The translations under genes were made by a program, and so were the position numbers. A DNA stretch of 64,000 nucleotides, taken from contig JBBQED010000003.1 in the NCBI GenBank assembly GCA_038320345.1, positions 248,001 to 312,000 of the forward strand. Direction: 5' to 3'. Below, piece after piece: positions 9,179-18,644 of the stretch. Within the stretch, counting starts at the first letter, position 1. Each line of letters begins with the position of its first letter. The DNA comes from JBBQED01 sp038320345. Lineage in GTDB: Bacteria; Bacteroidota; Bacteroidia; AKYH767-A; OLB10. Under the pieces are notes generated by a model. The model was not told the origin of the DNA and searched no databases. It worked only from the letters and a program-made list of their open reading frames with translations.

Positions 9179-10885
9179 TCAAATTTTATAACGCCTGCGT
9201 CGCAGGTAAAATTTTAATAAACCGAAAATCAAAATAAAAGCAATAGGACCTCCTGTATTGATCGCTTTTAACCCATTCGTATTCCCCTCCAGAACAGTAG
9301 GGTCAATCAAACGTAATTTCAATTCTTTATTTCTTACTGCCATCAATCCAGTATCATCGCAGAGGTAATCAATGATATTCTGAATAAAATTTTTATTGCC
9401 GTAAGTAGTCTGTGTATAACGATCCAATCCTAGTGGAGCGGGACTTCCTTTTTGAACATCATTACGAATGATATCGCCATCACTGATAACTACTTGCTGA
9501 CTGAACTTACCAGAATCTCGGAAAGCAATTTCCTTATTGTCGGAAATTTGTGGTGGAATTCTATTTTTATAAAGCGATGTAAAACTTCCTTCCAATAATA
9601 ATCCAGTTGTTAGATAATGTACGGGAAATTGTTTTGGATCTGGTTTATACTGCATCACGCCAAGACTTACTCTCGCTGGTGCCGATTGAATTCTACTATA
9701 TTTTGAAGTAGTAAGCAATACACTTTTTGAAACGCCTTGCACTGAAACAGAATCAATAGAACTCACGAATTGTCCTTTAATAGCATTCAAGTTATTGACG
9801 ATAGGATGACCGGACATCGGTGTCATTAATGGAAAATAGTACCAAGGCATTAATTGCTGTTTGGGTTGATTACCGACATAACCAGTAACGACTGGAATGA
9901 GCGATGAAATCAGATCTTGAACCAGATCATAATTAATCCTGCAACCATAGCGGAATAGCATATCATCGATATTGAGATTTCGCGCAAGACCAATTGTTTC
10001 CCCAGTTCGCTCTAAGCTATCCATGGTCACTTGCATCTGATCAATCAACCAGACCACTTTACCACCATTCATGATATATTGATCGATGATAAATTTATCT
10101 TTTTCATCGAATGCCGAATCTGGTTTCGCAATAATGATCGCTTTATAATTATCCAATGATTTCAGTACTCCTTCAATTCTGACTCTTTTAATCTGATAGG
10201 AAGTACGTAATGAAGTGGAAATATCTCCTGTTTGCAGATCAGTTAACTCTCCATGACCTTCGATAAAAGCAATAGAAGATTGCAAAGGACTAGTGGCTTT
10301 ACGAATTCCATTTACCAATTCATATTCCAGATTCTGGATGGAATTATTAAGCATCACTTCGGGAGGAGCGCCCATTTGATCTTTAAGTAATTGCACTCCA
10401 AGTTCCATATTGGAATAACTGATTACCGCACCGGGGAAAATATACTTTCGGTTGATTCCTTCGTTCGTCCTTTCTTCAAGTGTAGTAGGTTGAATCCCTT
10501 TCTGATACAATTGTCCGTACAATTTATTACGTTCCTTTTCATCAGGATTTACGGAAGGATCGATGAATTCATATTCGATATTTCCTTTTGAATACGTTCT
10601 TAATTCATCGAGCAACTCTTGCGTGGAGTTTCTTAATTTTTTGAAACCGGGAGAAAAATCTCCTTCAAGATATACTTTAATATAAACTACATCCTTGAGA
10701 TTCCCGACCAGTTTTTTACTGGCATCTGAAAGAGTAAATCTTTTGTCGGAAGTGAGATCAAATCGCACAAAACGAAACGAACCAATGAAATTTGCAAGCA
10801 CGAGAATTGCAGTCAGCAGGAAAAGCTGCAATAATGCCTGCGTCTTCAAATTCTTCTTTTTATTTTGCTGGGTCCCCATTACCAT
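9179..10885 (-). CDS. gldG: Gliding-associated ABC transporter substrate-binding-like protein GldG
   Basis: 568-residue membrane protein that pairs with GldF in the ABC system associated with gliding motility in Bacteroidota. One membrane segment follows the basic start (LLQLFLLTAILVLANFIGSF, about residues 17-36), then a long periplasmic region with the GldG/ABC_transp_aux hallmarks (RFVRFDLTSDKRFTLSDASK, IAFIEGHGEL, VVWLIDQM) and a C-terminal membrane segment ending in a basic RRRRYKI tail. The start overlaps the gldF stop by 7 bp; an alternative ATG two codons later (MGTQQ) would overlap by 1 bp. The ATPase gene gldA is not in the window. Requirement for motility varies among species. Confidence 0.94.
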   Translation of the reverse strand: MVMGTQQNKKKNLKTQALLQLFLLTAILVLANFIGSFRFVRFDLTSDKRFTLSDASKKLVGNLKDVVYIKVYLEGDFSPGFKKLRNSTQELLDELRTYSKGNIEYEFIDPSVNPDEKERNKLYGQLYQKGIQPTTLEERTNEGINRKYIFPGAVISYSNMELGVQLLKDQMGAPPEVMLNNSIQNLEYELVNGIRKATSPLQSSIAFIEGHGELTDLQTGDISTSLRTSYQIKRVRIEGVLKSLDNYKAIIIAKPDSAFDEKDKFIIDQYIMNGGKVVWLIDQMQVTMDSLERTGETIGLARNLNIDDMLFRYGCRINYDLVQDLISSLIPVVTGYVGNQPKQQLMPWYYFPLMTPMSGHPIVNNLNAIKGQFVSSIDSVSVQGVSKSVLLTTSKYSRIQSAPARVSLGVMQYKPDPKQFPVHYLTTGLLLEGSFTSLYKNRIPPQISDNKEIAFRDSGKFSQQVVISDGDIIRNDVQKGSPAPLGLDRYTQTTYGNKNFIQNIIDYLCDDTGLMAVRNKELKLRLIDPTVLEGNTNGLKAINTGGPIAFILIFGLLKFYLRRRRYKI

Positions 10886-11613
10886 TTACGACTTTCAATA
10901 ATAGTACGGGTGAGTAACAAAAAGAAGAGAATCAAACTGAAAAAATAGATCACATCACGAGTATCAATTACACCACGACTCATACTCAGATAATGCGCAT
11001 TAATGCCAATATTAAACAGGATATTATTGACAGTTCCAGAACCGGAAAGGCCGGCGAGTGATTCAAATCCTTTAAAACAAACTAGGCATAAAAAGAAAGA
11101 AATAATAAATGCGACCACCTGATTATCTGCTACCGAAGAAGCAAAAACACCAATCGAAACAAAAGCCGCACCCAGAAACAGTAATCCGATATAAGAACCC
11201 CAGATGGCGCCAGAATCAACATTGCCTGCAGGAAGACTGATATGCGAAATAGAATAATAATAAATCAGTGTTGGAACCAGACTAAAAATCACAAGGATCA
11301 ATCCCGAAAGATACTTGGCCATTACAACTTGCAATTCAGTAAGCGGCCGAGTTAACAAGAGTTCCAAGGTTCCAGTTTTTTTTTCTTCGGAGAACAACCG
11401 CATGGTAATGGCTGGAATCAACAAAAGATACACCCAAGGAGTTATTAAGAATAAAGGATCAATATTCGCATAACCGGCATCCAGAATATTGAAATCGCCA
11501 TTGGGGAAAATCCAAAGAAATAGACCAATCGTCAACAGAAACACCGTAATTACGATATATCCGATGAGGGAATTCAGAAAGCCATTAATTTCCTTTACAA
11601 GAAGGGCGTACAT
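10879..11613 (-). CDS. gldF: Gliding-associated ABC transporter permease GldF
   Basis: 244-residue ABC-2 type permease with about six membrane spans (first at residues 12-33, last near 222-238). The cytoplasmic segment MRLFSEEKKTGTLELLLTRPL is the conserved coupling region of this family. It is the first gene of the operon gldF-gldG-DUF4340, overlapping gldG. A near match to the -7 element (TAATTTCG) sits about 17 nt upstream of the ATG, but is weak. The long non-coding stretch upstream may hold its control region. Confidence 0.94.
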   Translation of the reverse strand: MYALLVKEINGFLNSLIGYIVITVFLLTIGLFLWIFPNGDFNILDAGYANIDPLFLITPWVYLLLIPAITMRLFSEEKKTGTLELLLTRPLTELQVVMAKYLSGLILVIFSLVPTLIYYYSISHISLPAGNVDSGAIWGSYIGLLFLGAAFVSIGVFASSVADNQVVAFIISFFLCLVCFKGFESLAGLSGSGTVNNILFNIGINAHYLSMSRGVIDTRDVIYFFSLILFFLLLTRTIIESRKW

Positions 11614-12207
11614 AAGACCGACGAAATTAGTTCATTCGAATGATTCAGGAAGGTTGGAATAATGATCTGTTTGCAAAATCTTCATGAAATCCTCTCAAAA
11701 TCATAAAATAAGGAATGCAAAACATCATCCGCATCTATTGATACCGACAACTATTACCCTTCATCGCCTTAATGATAAGATACAGAAAATACTGTTGATG
11801 CCTCTTAGTATTCTGTAAACGGTTGTCGAGGTCGGTTTTATAAAAGCTTCTATAACGGAAGAAATTCGTAAGCGGCAACCGTATAAAATTCTTCATCGAA
11901 ATCCTTCCTTCGCACGTGCAAATACATTCGGCGAAGTAGCCACTTAATTATGCATTGTAGGAGGAAAATTTATTTCTGTTAGACTGAGAATCAATGCGAA
12001 CCATATTAAACCCATAAGGGAAGGAGCAAAAATGCAAAGAGCTTCCTCAATTCACGAAGGAAGAAGTAATCCTATCAGAAACATCAGCATTAGAGATCCA
12101 AAAGGAAATTTAGGCTGCATTTCGCGATTAACACTTGTAATCCTTCCTTGAAATTAAGAACAGAAGGCAGGGATAGTTAACTTTGCCGACTTAGCCCCTC
12201 CTAATAT
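11614..12207. other. 594-bp non-coding stretch between gldF and asnB
   Basis: No convincing gene is present. Inside it an inverted pair ACGGTTG (about 11819) and CAACCGT (about 11876) could form a long hairpin. On the minus strand, 12120-11944 reads as a hydrophobic 59-codon frame beginning MQPKFPFGSLMLMFLIG but interrupted by TGA at codon 23; this may be a relic of a small membrane protein or chance. The right end contains the -7 element of asnB. Confidence 0.5.
12178..12185 (+). promoter_or_regulatory. -7 promoter element of the first polysaccharide block
   Basis: TAACTTTG matches TAnnTTTG, ending 22 nt before the asnB ATG. The -33 region is poor (TTAA at the 20-nt spacing), so strength is uncertain. 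It could drive the whole run 12208-20354. Confidence 0.5.
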
Positions 12208-14121
12208 ATGTGCGGTATTGCCGGCGCTGTTTCCTTTAAATATCCTGATCATTTCTGTTTGCAGCGTTTTTCGGTTGCATTGGAATGTCTTGCACTTCGC
12301 GGACCTGATTCTCATGGAATCTATAAGGATGGTAATTTAAGATTAGGTCACCGGAGATTATCCATTATTGATACGTCTAGTAATGGAAATCAGCCAATGA
12401 CGGATCCGGGTAACCGTTATACCATTGTATTCAACGGCGAATTTTTTAATTTCCTTGAACATCGTCAGGAACTTGAAAAGAATGGAGTGCAATTTCAATC
12501 GCATAGCGATACTGAAGTCTTGTTACACCTTTATATGAATGAAGGTCCGGCATGTTTGAGTAAGATCAATGGTTTTTTTGCTTTAGCCATTTATGATCAA
12601 CAAGAGCAGACCTTATTTTTAGCTCGCGACAGGATGGGCATTAAACCGCTACTTTATTTTAAGCACGATGATTACTTTGTTTTTGCATCCGAACAAAAAG
12701 CATTAACCGCATTAGGAATTCCACTTGAAATTGATCCGATAACACTTCGTCATTATTTCCAATTAAACTATGTACCCGGACCTTGGTCGATGGTTAAAGG
12801 AGTAAGGAAATTACAACCTGGTCATTATTCCTTATTACATCTTCAGCATCCATCAAAAGGAGAACATCAACCCGAAATAGCATGGTATCAAATTCCTGAA
12901 TTACCTACAAAAGAAGGTGTAAAGTTGAGTTATGATAAAGCCTGTGAGGGACTCTATGAACGATTGGATGCTGCTGTTGAAAGAAGACTTATAAGTGATG
13001 TGCCATTAGGTTCTTTTCTCAGTGGTGGAGTCGACTCTTCTATTGTATGCGCACTAGCCGCAAAGCATGTGAAAAAGCTGCATACTTTCTCCATAGGATT
13101 TTCTGATGAACCCCATTTTGATGAAACCAGATTTGCAGAAGAAGTTGCAGCACATTGTGGAACTGAACATCGCGTATTCCGTCTCAAAACGGATGACTTA
13201 CTGGATGATTTAAACGAAGTACTAAATTATCTGGATGAACCATTTGCAGACTCTTCAGCACTTGCAGTTCATATTTTATCTAAAGAAACTCGAAAAGAAG
13301 TAACGGTTGCTTTATCTGGTGATGGTGGAGATGAACTGTTCGCAGGATATCAAAAACATCGTGCAGAATGGATGATTCGCCAGCGCCCTGCAGCGGCTTT
13401 TGTAGCTAGAAGTATTGCTCCTTTTTTTGGATCAGTAAAAGGATCTAGGCAAAGTAAAATCGGAAATAGAATTCGGCAACTCCACCGCTTTGCAGAAGGA
13501 TCAGCATTAAGTGCGCAGGAAAGATATTGGAGATGGTGTAGTCTTGCTACTGCAGGTGATGTTACGCAATTACTCCTTGCCAATCAGGAAGAATTTTTAT
13601 TTCATAGCAACGAAAGGACGGCTCATCTTACTCGATATATGAGCAGTGATAAAGATTTTAATCAAGTATTATTAAATGATACTTGCTTGGTGCTGCCCGA
13701 TGATATGTTGACTAAGGTAGACTTGATGTCGATGGCAAACAGCTTAGAAGTAAGAGTACCTTTTCTAGATTACACTGTAGTAGAATGGGCTTTTTCACTT
13801 CCATCTGAATATAAAATAGATGCAGTACACCAGAAAAAAATACTGAAAGATAGTTTCCGACAGCTACTTCCCACGGGATTATTTGAAAGAAAAAAACAAG
13901 GTTTCGAAGTGCCCTTACTACGCTGGCTCAGAGGAAATCTTGCTCCTTTGCTGGATGAACTATTGAACGAACAATTCATCATTGCACAAGGAATTTTTAA
14001 TCCAGAAACGGTTCGATCTTTGAGGAGGCAATTACATAGCAATCAACCTGGAGAAGCCACCGCCCGGATCTGGGCATTACTAGTTTTTCAATATTGGTGG
14101 AGAAAAACGATTAAAACCTAA
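12208..14121 (+). CDS. asnB: Asparagine synthase-like amidotransferase (copy 1)
   Basis: 637-residue glutamine-dependent amidotransferase. The start is fixed by the nucleophile Cys2 (MCGIAGAV). The glutaminase half carries RGPDSHGIY and FNGEFFN; the synthetase half has the PP-loop SGGVDSS (near residue 270) and SGDGGDELFAGY, so both active sites look intact. Members of this family in polysaccharide loci are thought to amidate carboxyl groups of uronic acids rather than make free asparagine. It opens the first polysaccharide block, 2 bp before a glycosyltransferase. Two further copies occur in the window (33621 and 47379), which makes plain asparagine synthesis an unlikely job for all of them. 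Confidence 0.93.
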   Translation: MCGIAGAVSFKYPDHFCLQRFSVALECLALRGPDSHGIYKDGNLRLGHRRLSIIDTSSNGNQPMTDPGNRYTIVFNGEFFNFLEHRQELEKNGVQFQSHSDTEVLLHLYMNEGPACLSKINGFFALAIYDQQEQTLFLARDRMGIKPLLYFKHDDYFVFASEQKALTALGIPLEIDPITLRHYFQLNYVPGPWSMVKGVRKLQPGHYSLLHLQHPSKGEHQPEIAWYQIPELPTKEGVKLSYDKACEGLYERLDAAVERRLISDVPLGSFLSGGVDSSIVCALAAKHVKKLHTFSIGFSDEPHFDETRFAEEVAAHCGTEHRVFRLKTDDLLDDLNEVLNYLDEPFADSSALAVHILSKETRKEVTVALSGDGGDELFAGYQKHRAEWMIRQRPAAAFVARSIAPFFGSVKGSRQSKIGNRIRQLHRFAEGSALSAQERYWRWCSLATAGDVTQLLLANQEEFLFHSNERTAHLTRYMSSDKDFNQVLLNDTCLVLPDDMLTKVDLMSMANSLEVRVPFLDYTVVEWAFSLPSEYKIDAVHQKKILKDSFRQLLPTGLFERKKQGFEVPLLRWLRGNLAPLLDELLNEQFIIAQGIFNPETVRSLRRQLHSNQPGEATARIWALLVFQYWWRKTIKT

Positions 14122-14123
14122 CT

Positions 14124-15317
14124 ATGCCCCGGGTACTCAGAATTATTAACCGACTCAATCTTGGCGGCCCTACCTACAACGCAGCGAACCTAACTGCACA
14201 CCTTGCTCCAGAATTCGAAACGGTTCTGATGGCAGGCATGAAAGACGATTCCGAAGAAAGTTCTGAATTTATTCTTGAGAAAGCCGGTATTCAACCTGTT
14301 TATATCAGCAATATGAAACGTGAGATTGATGTATGGAATGACCGAGAAGCCTATCGACAAATCGTTAAATTTATCCGTGACTTTAAACCAGACATCGTTC
14401 ATACTCATGCTGCTAAAGCAGGTACTTTGGGTCGTATTGCTGCTTGGAGAAATAAAGTTCCGATTGTAGTTCATACTTTCCATGGACATGTTTTTCACAG
14501 TTATTTTAGTCCAACAAAAACTAGGGTTTTCTTGGAAATTGAAAGGATGCTTGCAAAGATCAGCACCGGTATAATTGCAATTTCTGATGATCAGAAAAAT
14601 GATCTCGGCAATATATATAAGGTATGTGCCCCAGATAAAATTAAAGTAATTCCCTTAGGCTTCGAACTGGAACGATTCAGTGAAGCAAAACTGGAAAAGA
14701 GAAAAGCTTTTAGAGCACAATACCATTTAGAAGAGGATACACTAGCAATCGGAATTATTGGAAGATTGGTGCCGGTGAAAAATCATGCCTTATTTATTCA
14801 AGCTTGGAAAAATGTACATGCTTCTTATCCAGGAAAATCCCATGCTTTTATTATTGGTGATGGTGAAGAACGTCAACATTTAGAAGCGCTTTGTACATCA
14901 GCAGGGATAAATTTTGAAACCCCCGAAAAAGAACATCCGAGTGCGGAACTAACATTCACTTCTTGGATTCATGATATTGACCGCGCAATGGCTGGACTAG
15001 ATATTATAGCATTGACCTCCTTCAATGAAGGCACTCCAGTTAGTTTGATTGAAGCACAGGCTTCAGGCAAGGCGATCGTAACTACTCAAGTTGGTGGGAT
15101 AGGCAATGCCGTTATTCCAGGTACGACTGCACTACTTTCGCCATCCGGTGACGTGAACGCATTCAGCAAAAATTTATCAGCGCTTATGAACAATCCGGAA
15201 TTGAGAGGGAAAATGCAAGAAAGCGGCCCTTCATTTGCTGTGAAAAAGTTTGGTTATGAGCGACTGATCAAGGATATGCGTGAGTATTATCTGGACTTAT
15301 TGAAAATCAAAGGCTAA
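14124..15317 (+). CDS. Family 4 (GT-B) glycosyltransferase
   Basis: 397-residue cytoplasmic GT-B enzyme that transfers a sugar from a nucleotide donor to a growing lipid-linked glycan. The acceptor half has the glycine-rich INRLNLGGPTYNA near residue 10 and DIVHTHAAKAGTLGR; the donor half has IGRLVPVKNH and the GT4 C-terminal signature SFNEGTPVSLIEAQASGKAI followed by VGG. It begins 2 bp after asnB and is presumably in its operon. Sugar specificity cannot be read from sequence. Confidence 0.9.
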   Translation: MPRVLRIINRLNLGGPTYNAANLTAHLAPEFETVLMAGMKDDSEESSEFILEKAGIQPVYISNMKREIDVWNDREAYRQIVKFIRDFKPDIVHTHAAKAGTLGRIAAWRNKVPIVVHTFHGHVFHSYFSPTKTRVFLEIERMLAKISTGIIAISDDQKNDLGNIYKVCAPDKIKVIPLGFELERFSEAKLEKRKAFRAQYHLEEDTLAIGIIGRLVPVKNHALFIQAWKNVHASYPGKSHAFIIGDGEERQHLEALCTSAGINFETPEKEHPSAELTFTSWIHDIDRAMAGLDIIALTSFNEGTPVSLIEAQASGKAIVTTQVGGIGNAVIPGTTALLSPSGDVNAFSKNLSALMNNPELRGKMQESGPSFAVKKFGYERLIKDMREYYLDLLKIKG

Positions 15318-15320
15318 GAC

Positions 15321-15353
15321 TTTAAGGCTGGACAAAAAATTTAACTACTTTTG
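15321..15353 (+). promoter_or_regulatory. Putative promoter before the export lipoprotein gene
   Basis: TACTTTTG (15346-15353) matches TAnnTTTG, with TTTA at a 21-nt spacing where TTTG is expected. It ends 40 nt before the ATG and may give extra transcription of the wza-wzc pair. Confidence 0.45.
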
Positions 15354-15393
15354 TCGAGTTCATAAATAACTACTAAATTCTATCATTCTTTTT

Positions 15394-16161
15394 ATGAAGC
15401 GGATCCTATTCCTGCTCTGTGGATTGTTAACACTTAGCTCCTGCAACATCAACCCAAGTGTAATGTTCAAAGTTCCAAAAGACTATGAATATGCTAACGA
15501 CCAAACCATTGGTAATGTTGAATATCGCATAGCCCCGAACGATATTATGGGTTTTAGCGTTTATACCAATGATGGGTTTAAACTTGTTGATCTTACCACA
15601 TCCGCTACGAGTGTATCGGGGTCAATCCAAAACTCCAACAGCCCCCGTTCGCAAACAGAGTTTTTAGTAGAACCGGATGGAATGATTAAACTTCCCATTA
15701 TCGGAAAGTTTAAAATCGCCGGAATGACAGTCCGAGAGGCAGAAAAGGCACTGGAACAGCAATACGCTACTTTTTATAATAAGCCATTTGTCATGATACA
15801 AGTACTCAACAGAAGAGTGCTGGTATTTCCAGGATCCGGAGGCGCAGGTCGTGTTGTAAGTTTAACCAATGAAAATACTTCTTTAGTCGAAGCTCTTGCC
15901 CTAGCTGGTGGAATTACCAACACGGGAAAGGCTTGGAAAATAAAACTGATTCGTGGTGACCTCCGCAATCCAAAAGTGATGCTCATCGACTTGAGCACTA
16001 TTGAAGGTCTAAAGCAAAGCAATACTTTACTTCAAGCAAACGATATTCTTTACGTAGAGCCTGTTCCACGATACTCCCAAGAGATCTTTCTACAGTTAGC
16101 ACCACTCGTTGGAATAATTACCAGTGTTGCACTTGTAATTAATATCGCAAAAGGGCTTTAA
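15394..16161 (+). CDS. Wza-like outer-membrane polysaccharide export lipoprotein
   Basis: 255-residue polysaccharide export protein. The signal peptide ends in a lipobox LSSC with Cys17 as the lipidated residue. A Poly_export domain follows (YRIAPNDIMGFSVYT near 45 to about 140, with EPDGMIKLPIIGKFKIAGMT) and then an SLBB-like region (EALALAGGIT near 170). The C-terminus has a hydrophobic helix (LVGIITSVALVINIAKGL), as in Bacteroidota versions. It would form the outer-membrane channel working with the Wzc-like protein encoded 37 bp downstream. Confidence 0.93.
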   Translation: MKRILFLLCGLLTLSSCNINPSVMFKVPKDYEYANDQTIGNVEYRIAPNDIMGFSVYTNDGFKLVDLTTSATSVSGSIQNSNSPRSQTEFLVEPDGMIKLPIIGKFKIAGMTVREAEKALEQQYATFYNKPFVMIQVLNRRVLVFPGSGGAGRVVSLTNENTSLVEALALAGGITNTGKAWKIKLIRGDLRNPKVMLIDLSTIEGLKQSNTLLQANDILYVEPVPRYSQEIFLQLAPLVGIITSVALVINIAKGL

Positions 16162-16198
16162 TTCCCACCCTACACTTATCTGTTTCCCGAACTAAACT

Positions 16199-18640
16199 AT
16201 GGCTAAAAAGAAGATCTCTCCTATTAATGAGGATTTTGATTTTAAGCTATTTGTAACCATAGCGAGGAAAAACATGTTATGGTCTTTTCTGATCATGCTT
16301 ACTGCAGTAGTTTCAGCATTATTAATTCTACGCTATACTGCACCGGTTTATGAAGCGATTACGATTATTAAAATTGCTGATGAAAACAGAGCCCAGAATG
16401 TTTTAGGGATCACAAGCAATAATAGAGGCGGAGGATTAGATGACAACAATCAGATAGCCGGTGACATCGAATTAATCAGATCGAAAGTTATTGTTGAACG
16501 TGCGATCGCCAAATTGCCACTGCAAGTATCTTACTATGCCAAAGGCGCAGTCTTGATCAATGAGCTCTATAAGCAGTCCCCATTTAATGTAGAGTTCTCC
16601 ATTCGTGATTCTCAGATCTTCGGATCCAGAATAATGATTGACTTCACCGATAACAATACATTTCAGCTGAGTTACATCACTCCCGGTAATGGCATGAAAA
16701 ATACTTCTACCCATAAAATTGGGAGTTGGTTTTCAATGCCAGAAGCGGATTTCAAAATCAATGTAAGTAATTTTGCAGAAATTAAAACGGTACAAAAAGA
16801 GTTCAGTAACGACGATGCTTATTTTTTCATCCTAAACAAGTCTTCGGATCTTTCAGATAATGTATTAAAATACATCTCTGTTCTAGTTTTAAATCCGGAA
16901 GCAAAAACAATTCAGATCAAGTTACAGGAAAAAAACCTGGGTAAAGCCTCCGATATTGTAAATGCAGTAGCCGCTGAATTTAATAAGTACGATGTAGAAA
17001 AGAATTCAGAAGTTGCGAATAAAATTCTCGACTTTATTGATAATACCATTGCAAGTATTGATCTCGAATTAAGTAATTCAGAGAGTTCGCTGGAGTCTTT
17101 TAAAAGGACGAATAAGATTATTAGTCCTGAACTTACCATCACTTCCGTTTCTACAAAGCTAAGTGACCTCCAAACCACGAGGTATGCGATTCTTCATGAA
17201 TTAGCACTCTATAAAAAAATGCGTTCTGATATCAATCAGAATAATGATCTTGGAAAATTCCTCTTGAGTATTTCAGGTAGTATCAACAACGATCTCATTC
17301 TTAATCAACTGACCAGATTGCAAGTACTGATCGATGAACGTGATCAAATCAGAATTCAGGCTACTGAGAGCAGTGAAATTTATAAAGCTTCTGACTTAAA
17401 AGTTCAAAGTCAGATCGGCTTATTAACGAATACCATTCAAAACGAAGAAATACAATTAAAGAATAATCTTGCGGAACTTGAAAATCAGGTTTCAGATTAC
17501 GAAAAAAAATTCGGCAAAATCCCCGGTCAACAAGCGGAGTATGGAAGGCTGCAACGGCTCTTTACAATCAACGAGAAATTTTATTCCATGCTGCTAGAAA
17601 AGAAAGCAGAATTTTCGATTACTAAAGCTGGTTATATTCCTCAACATGTAATTCTGCAAGAAGCAAAATACAATACCCCTCCAGTATCTCCCAATCGCTC
17701 TCTGTTAATTAGTGCTTGTTTGATGATCGGATTCATTGCAAGCTTTGTGCTGATCCTTACGCGCTATCTGCTATATAACGAAATCAATGCGCTGGAAGAA
17801 ATCGGTCAATATACGGAAGCTACTCTGCTGGGAATTATCCCGAAATATAAACGCGAGATTCCGGTATCACAATTACTCGTTGATAAAAATCCCAAATCTG
17901 TAATTTCCGAAGCCTTCCGTTCCCTACGAACCAATCTTCAATTTATTTCTAATGAAGATGGAGCAAAAATGATTGCATTTACTTCTACTATCTCTGGAGA
18001 AGGTAAAACATTTAACGCGATTAATCTTGCCGGGGTAATTGCCTTCTCAGGGAAGAAAGTAGTGTTACTAGATCTTGATATGCGGAAACCTAAGATTCAC
18101 CTTGGTTTCAATGTTGAGAATAATCATGGTATGAGTACTTTGCTTATCGGTAAAGATTCTACAGAAAAATGTATCATTCACAGTTCACTTCCGAATCTTG
18201 ATTTCATCACTGCTGGACCCATTCCCCCAAACCCTGCAGAGCTGATCATCAATCCAAAGATGTCCCAGCTACTAGAAAAACTGCGTGGCATCTATGATAT
18301 TATTATTGTGGATTTACCGCCTGTCGGAATTGTAAGTGATGGCATTCCAATGATGCAAATTGCCGATTATCCATTGTATATCCTTCGTGCTAATTACTCT
18401 CGTAAAATGTTTATTGCTCAAATCAATAAACTCATGTCAGAGAATAAAGTAAAAAACTTATCCGTCATCCTGAATGGTGTTGAAATGTCGAAACTGAAAT
18501 ATGGTTACGGCTATGGTTATAGTTATGGGTATGGGTATGGGTACGGGTATAGCTATGGTTACGGGTATTATGAAGAAGATGATAAGCCCGGAACCCTTAT
18601 TGATAAATTCAAACAAATGATTCTGCGCAGGGAATCCTGA
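16199..18640 (+). CDS. Wzc-like polysaccharide co-polymerase and tyrosine autokinase
   Basis: 813-residue inner-membrane protein that controls chain length and export through BY-kinase phosphorylation cycles. Order: Wzz domain with first membrane span (about 28-50), a large periplasmic coiled-coil region, GNVR-type segment (GQQAEYGRLQRLFTINEKFY), second span (about 500-525), then the kinase with SEAFRSLRTNLQF, Walker A STISGEGKT (near 595), Walker A' VVLLDLDMRKP and Walker B IIIVDLPP. Near the end is an unusual 24-residue Tyr-Gly/Ser tract with 13 tyrosines, the likely autophosphorylation cluster. No Wzb-type or PHP-type phosphatase gene was recognised in the window. Operon with the export lipoprotein. 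Confidence 0.94.
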   Translation: MAKKKISPINEDFDFKLFVTIARKNMLWSFLIMLTAVVSALLILRYTAPVYEAITIIKIADENRAQNVLGITSNNRGGGLDDNNQIAGDIELIRSKVIVERAIAKLPLQVSYYAKGAVLINELYKQSPFNVEFSIRDSQIFGSRIMIDFTDNNTFQLSYITPGNGMKNTSTHKIGSWFSMPEADFKINVSNFAEIKTVQKEFSNDDAYFFILNKSSDLSDNVLKYISVLVLNPEAKTIQIKLQEKNLGKASDIVNAVAAEFNKYDVEKNSEVANKILDFIDNTIASIDLELSNSESSLESFKRTNKIISPELTITSVSTKLSDLQTTRYAILHELALYKKMRSDINQNNDLGKFLLSISGSINNDLILNQLTRLQVLIDERDQIRIQATESSEIYKASDLKVQSQIGLLTNTIQNEEIQLKNNLAELENQVSDYEKKFGKIPGQQAEYGRLQRLFTINEKFYSMLLEKKAEFSITKAGYIPQHVILQEAKYNTPPVSPNRSLLISACLMIGFIASFVLILTRYLLYNEINALEEIGQYTEATLLGIIPKYKREIPVSQLLVDKNPKSVISEAFRSLRTNLQFISNEDGAKMIAFTSTISGEGKTFNAINLAGVIAFSGKKVVLLDLDMRKPKIHLGFNVENNHGMSTLLIGKDSTEKCIIHSSLPNLDFITAGPIPPNPAELIINPKMSQLLEKLRGIYDIIIVDLPPVGIVSDGIPMMQIADYPLYILRANYSRKMFIAQINKLMSENKVKNLSVILNGVEMSKLKYGYGYGYSYGYGYGYGYSYGYGYYEEDDKPGTLIDKFKQMILRRES
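18500..18571 (+). repeat. Tyr-Gly codon repeat in the kinase tail
   Basis: 72 bp encoding alternating Tyr and Gly, with Ser replacing Gly at two places (Y-G-Y-S-Y pattern), 13 Tyr in 24 residues. TAT/TAC alternate with GGT/GGC/GGG. Two related halves (each ending in a TAT-AGT/AGC-TAT unit) suggest growth by slipped-strand duplication, so tail length may vary between strains. Confidence 0.85.
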
Positions 18641-18644
18641 AATT

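Noticed and set aside
11705..11905. Minus-strand 54-codon frame starting MKNFIRLPLTNFF inside the gldF-asnB gap
   Set aside because: No recognised similarity, no ribosome-binding site or promoter, and a composition expected by chance.
12208..14121. AsnB copies as plain asparagine biosynthesis
   Set aside because: Three diverged copies sit inside polysaccharide blocks coupled to glycosyltransferase, GNAT and deacetylase genes; a tailoring role fits better, although one copy could still make asparagine.
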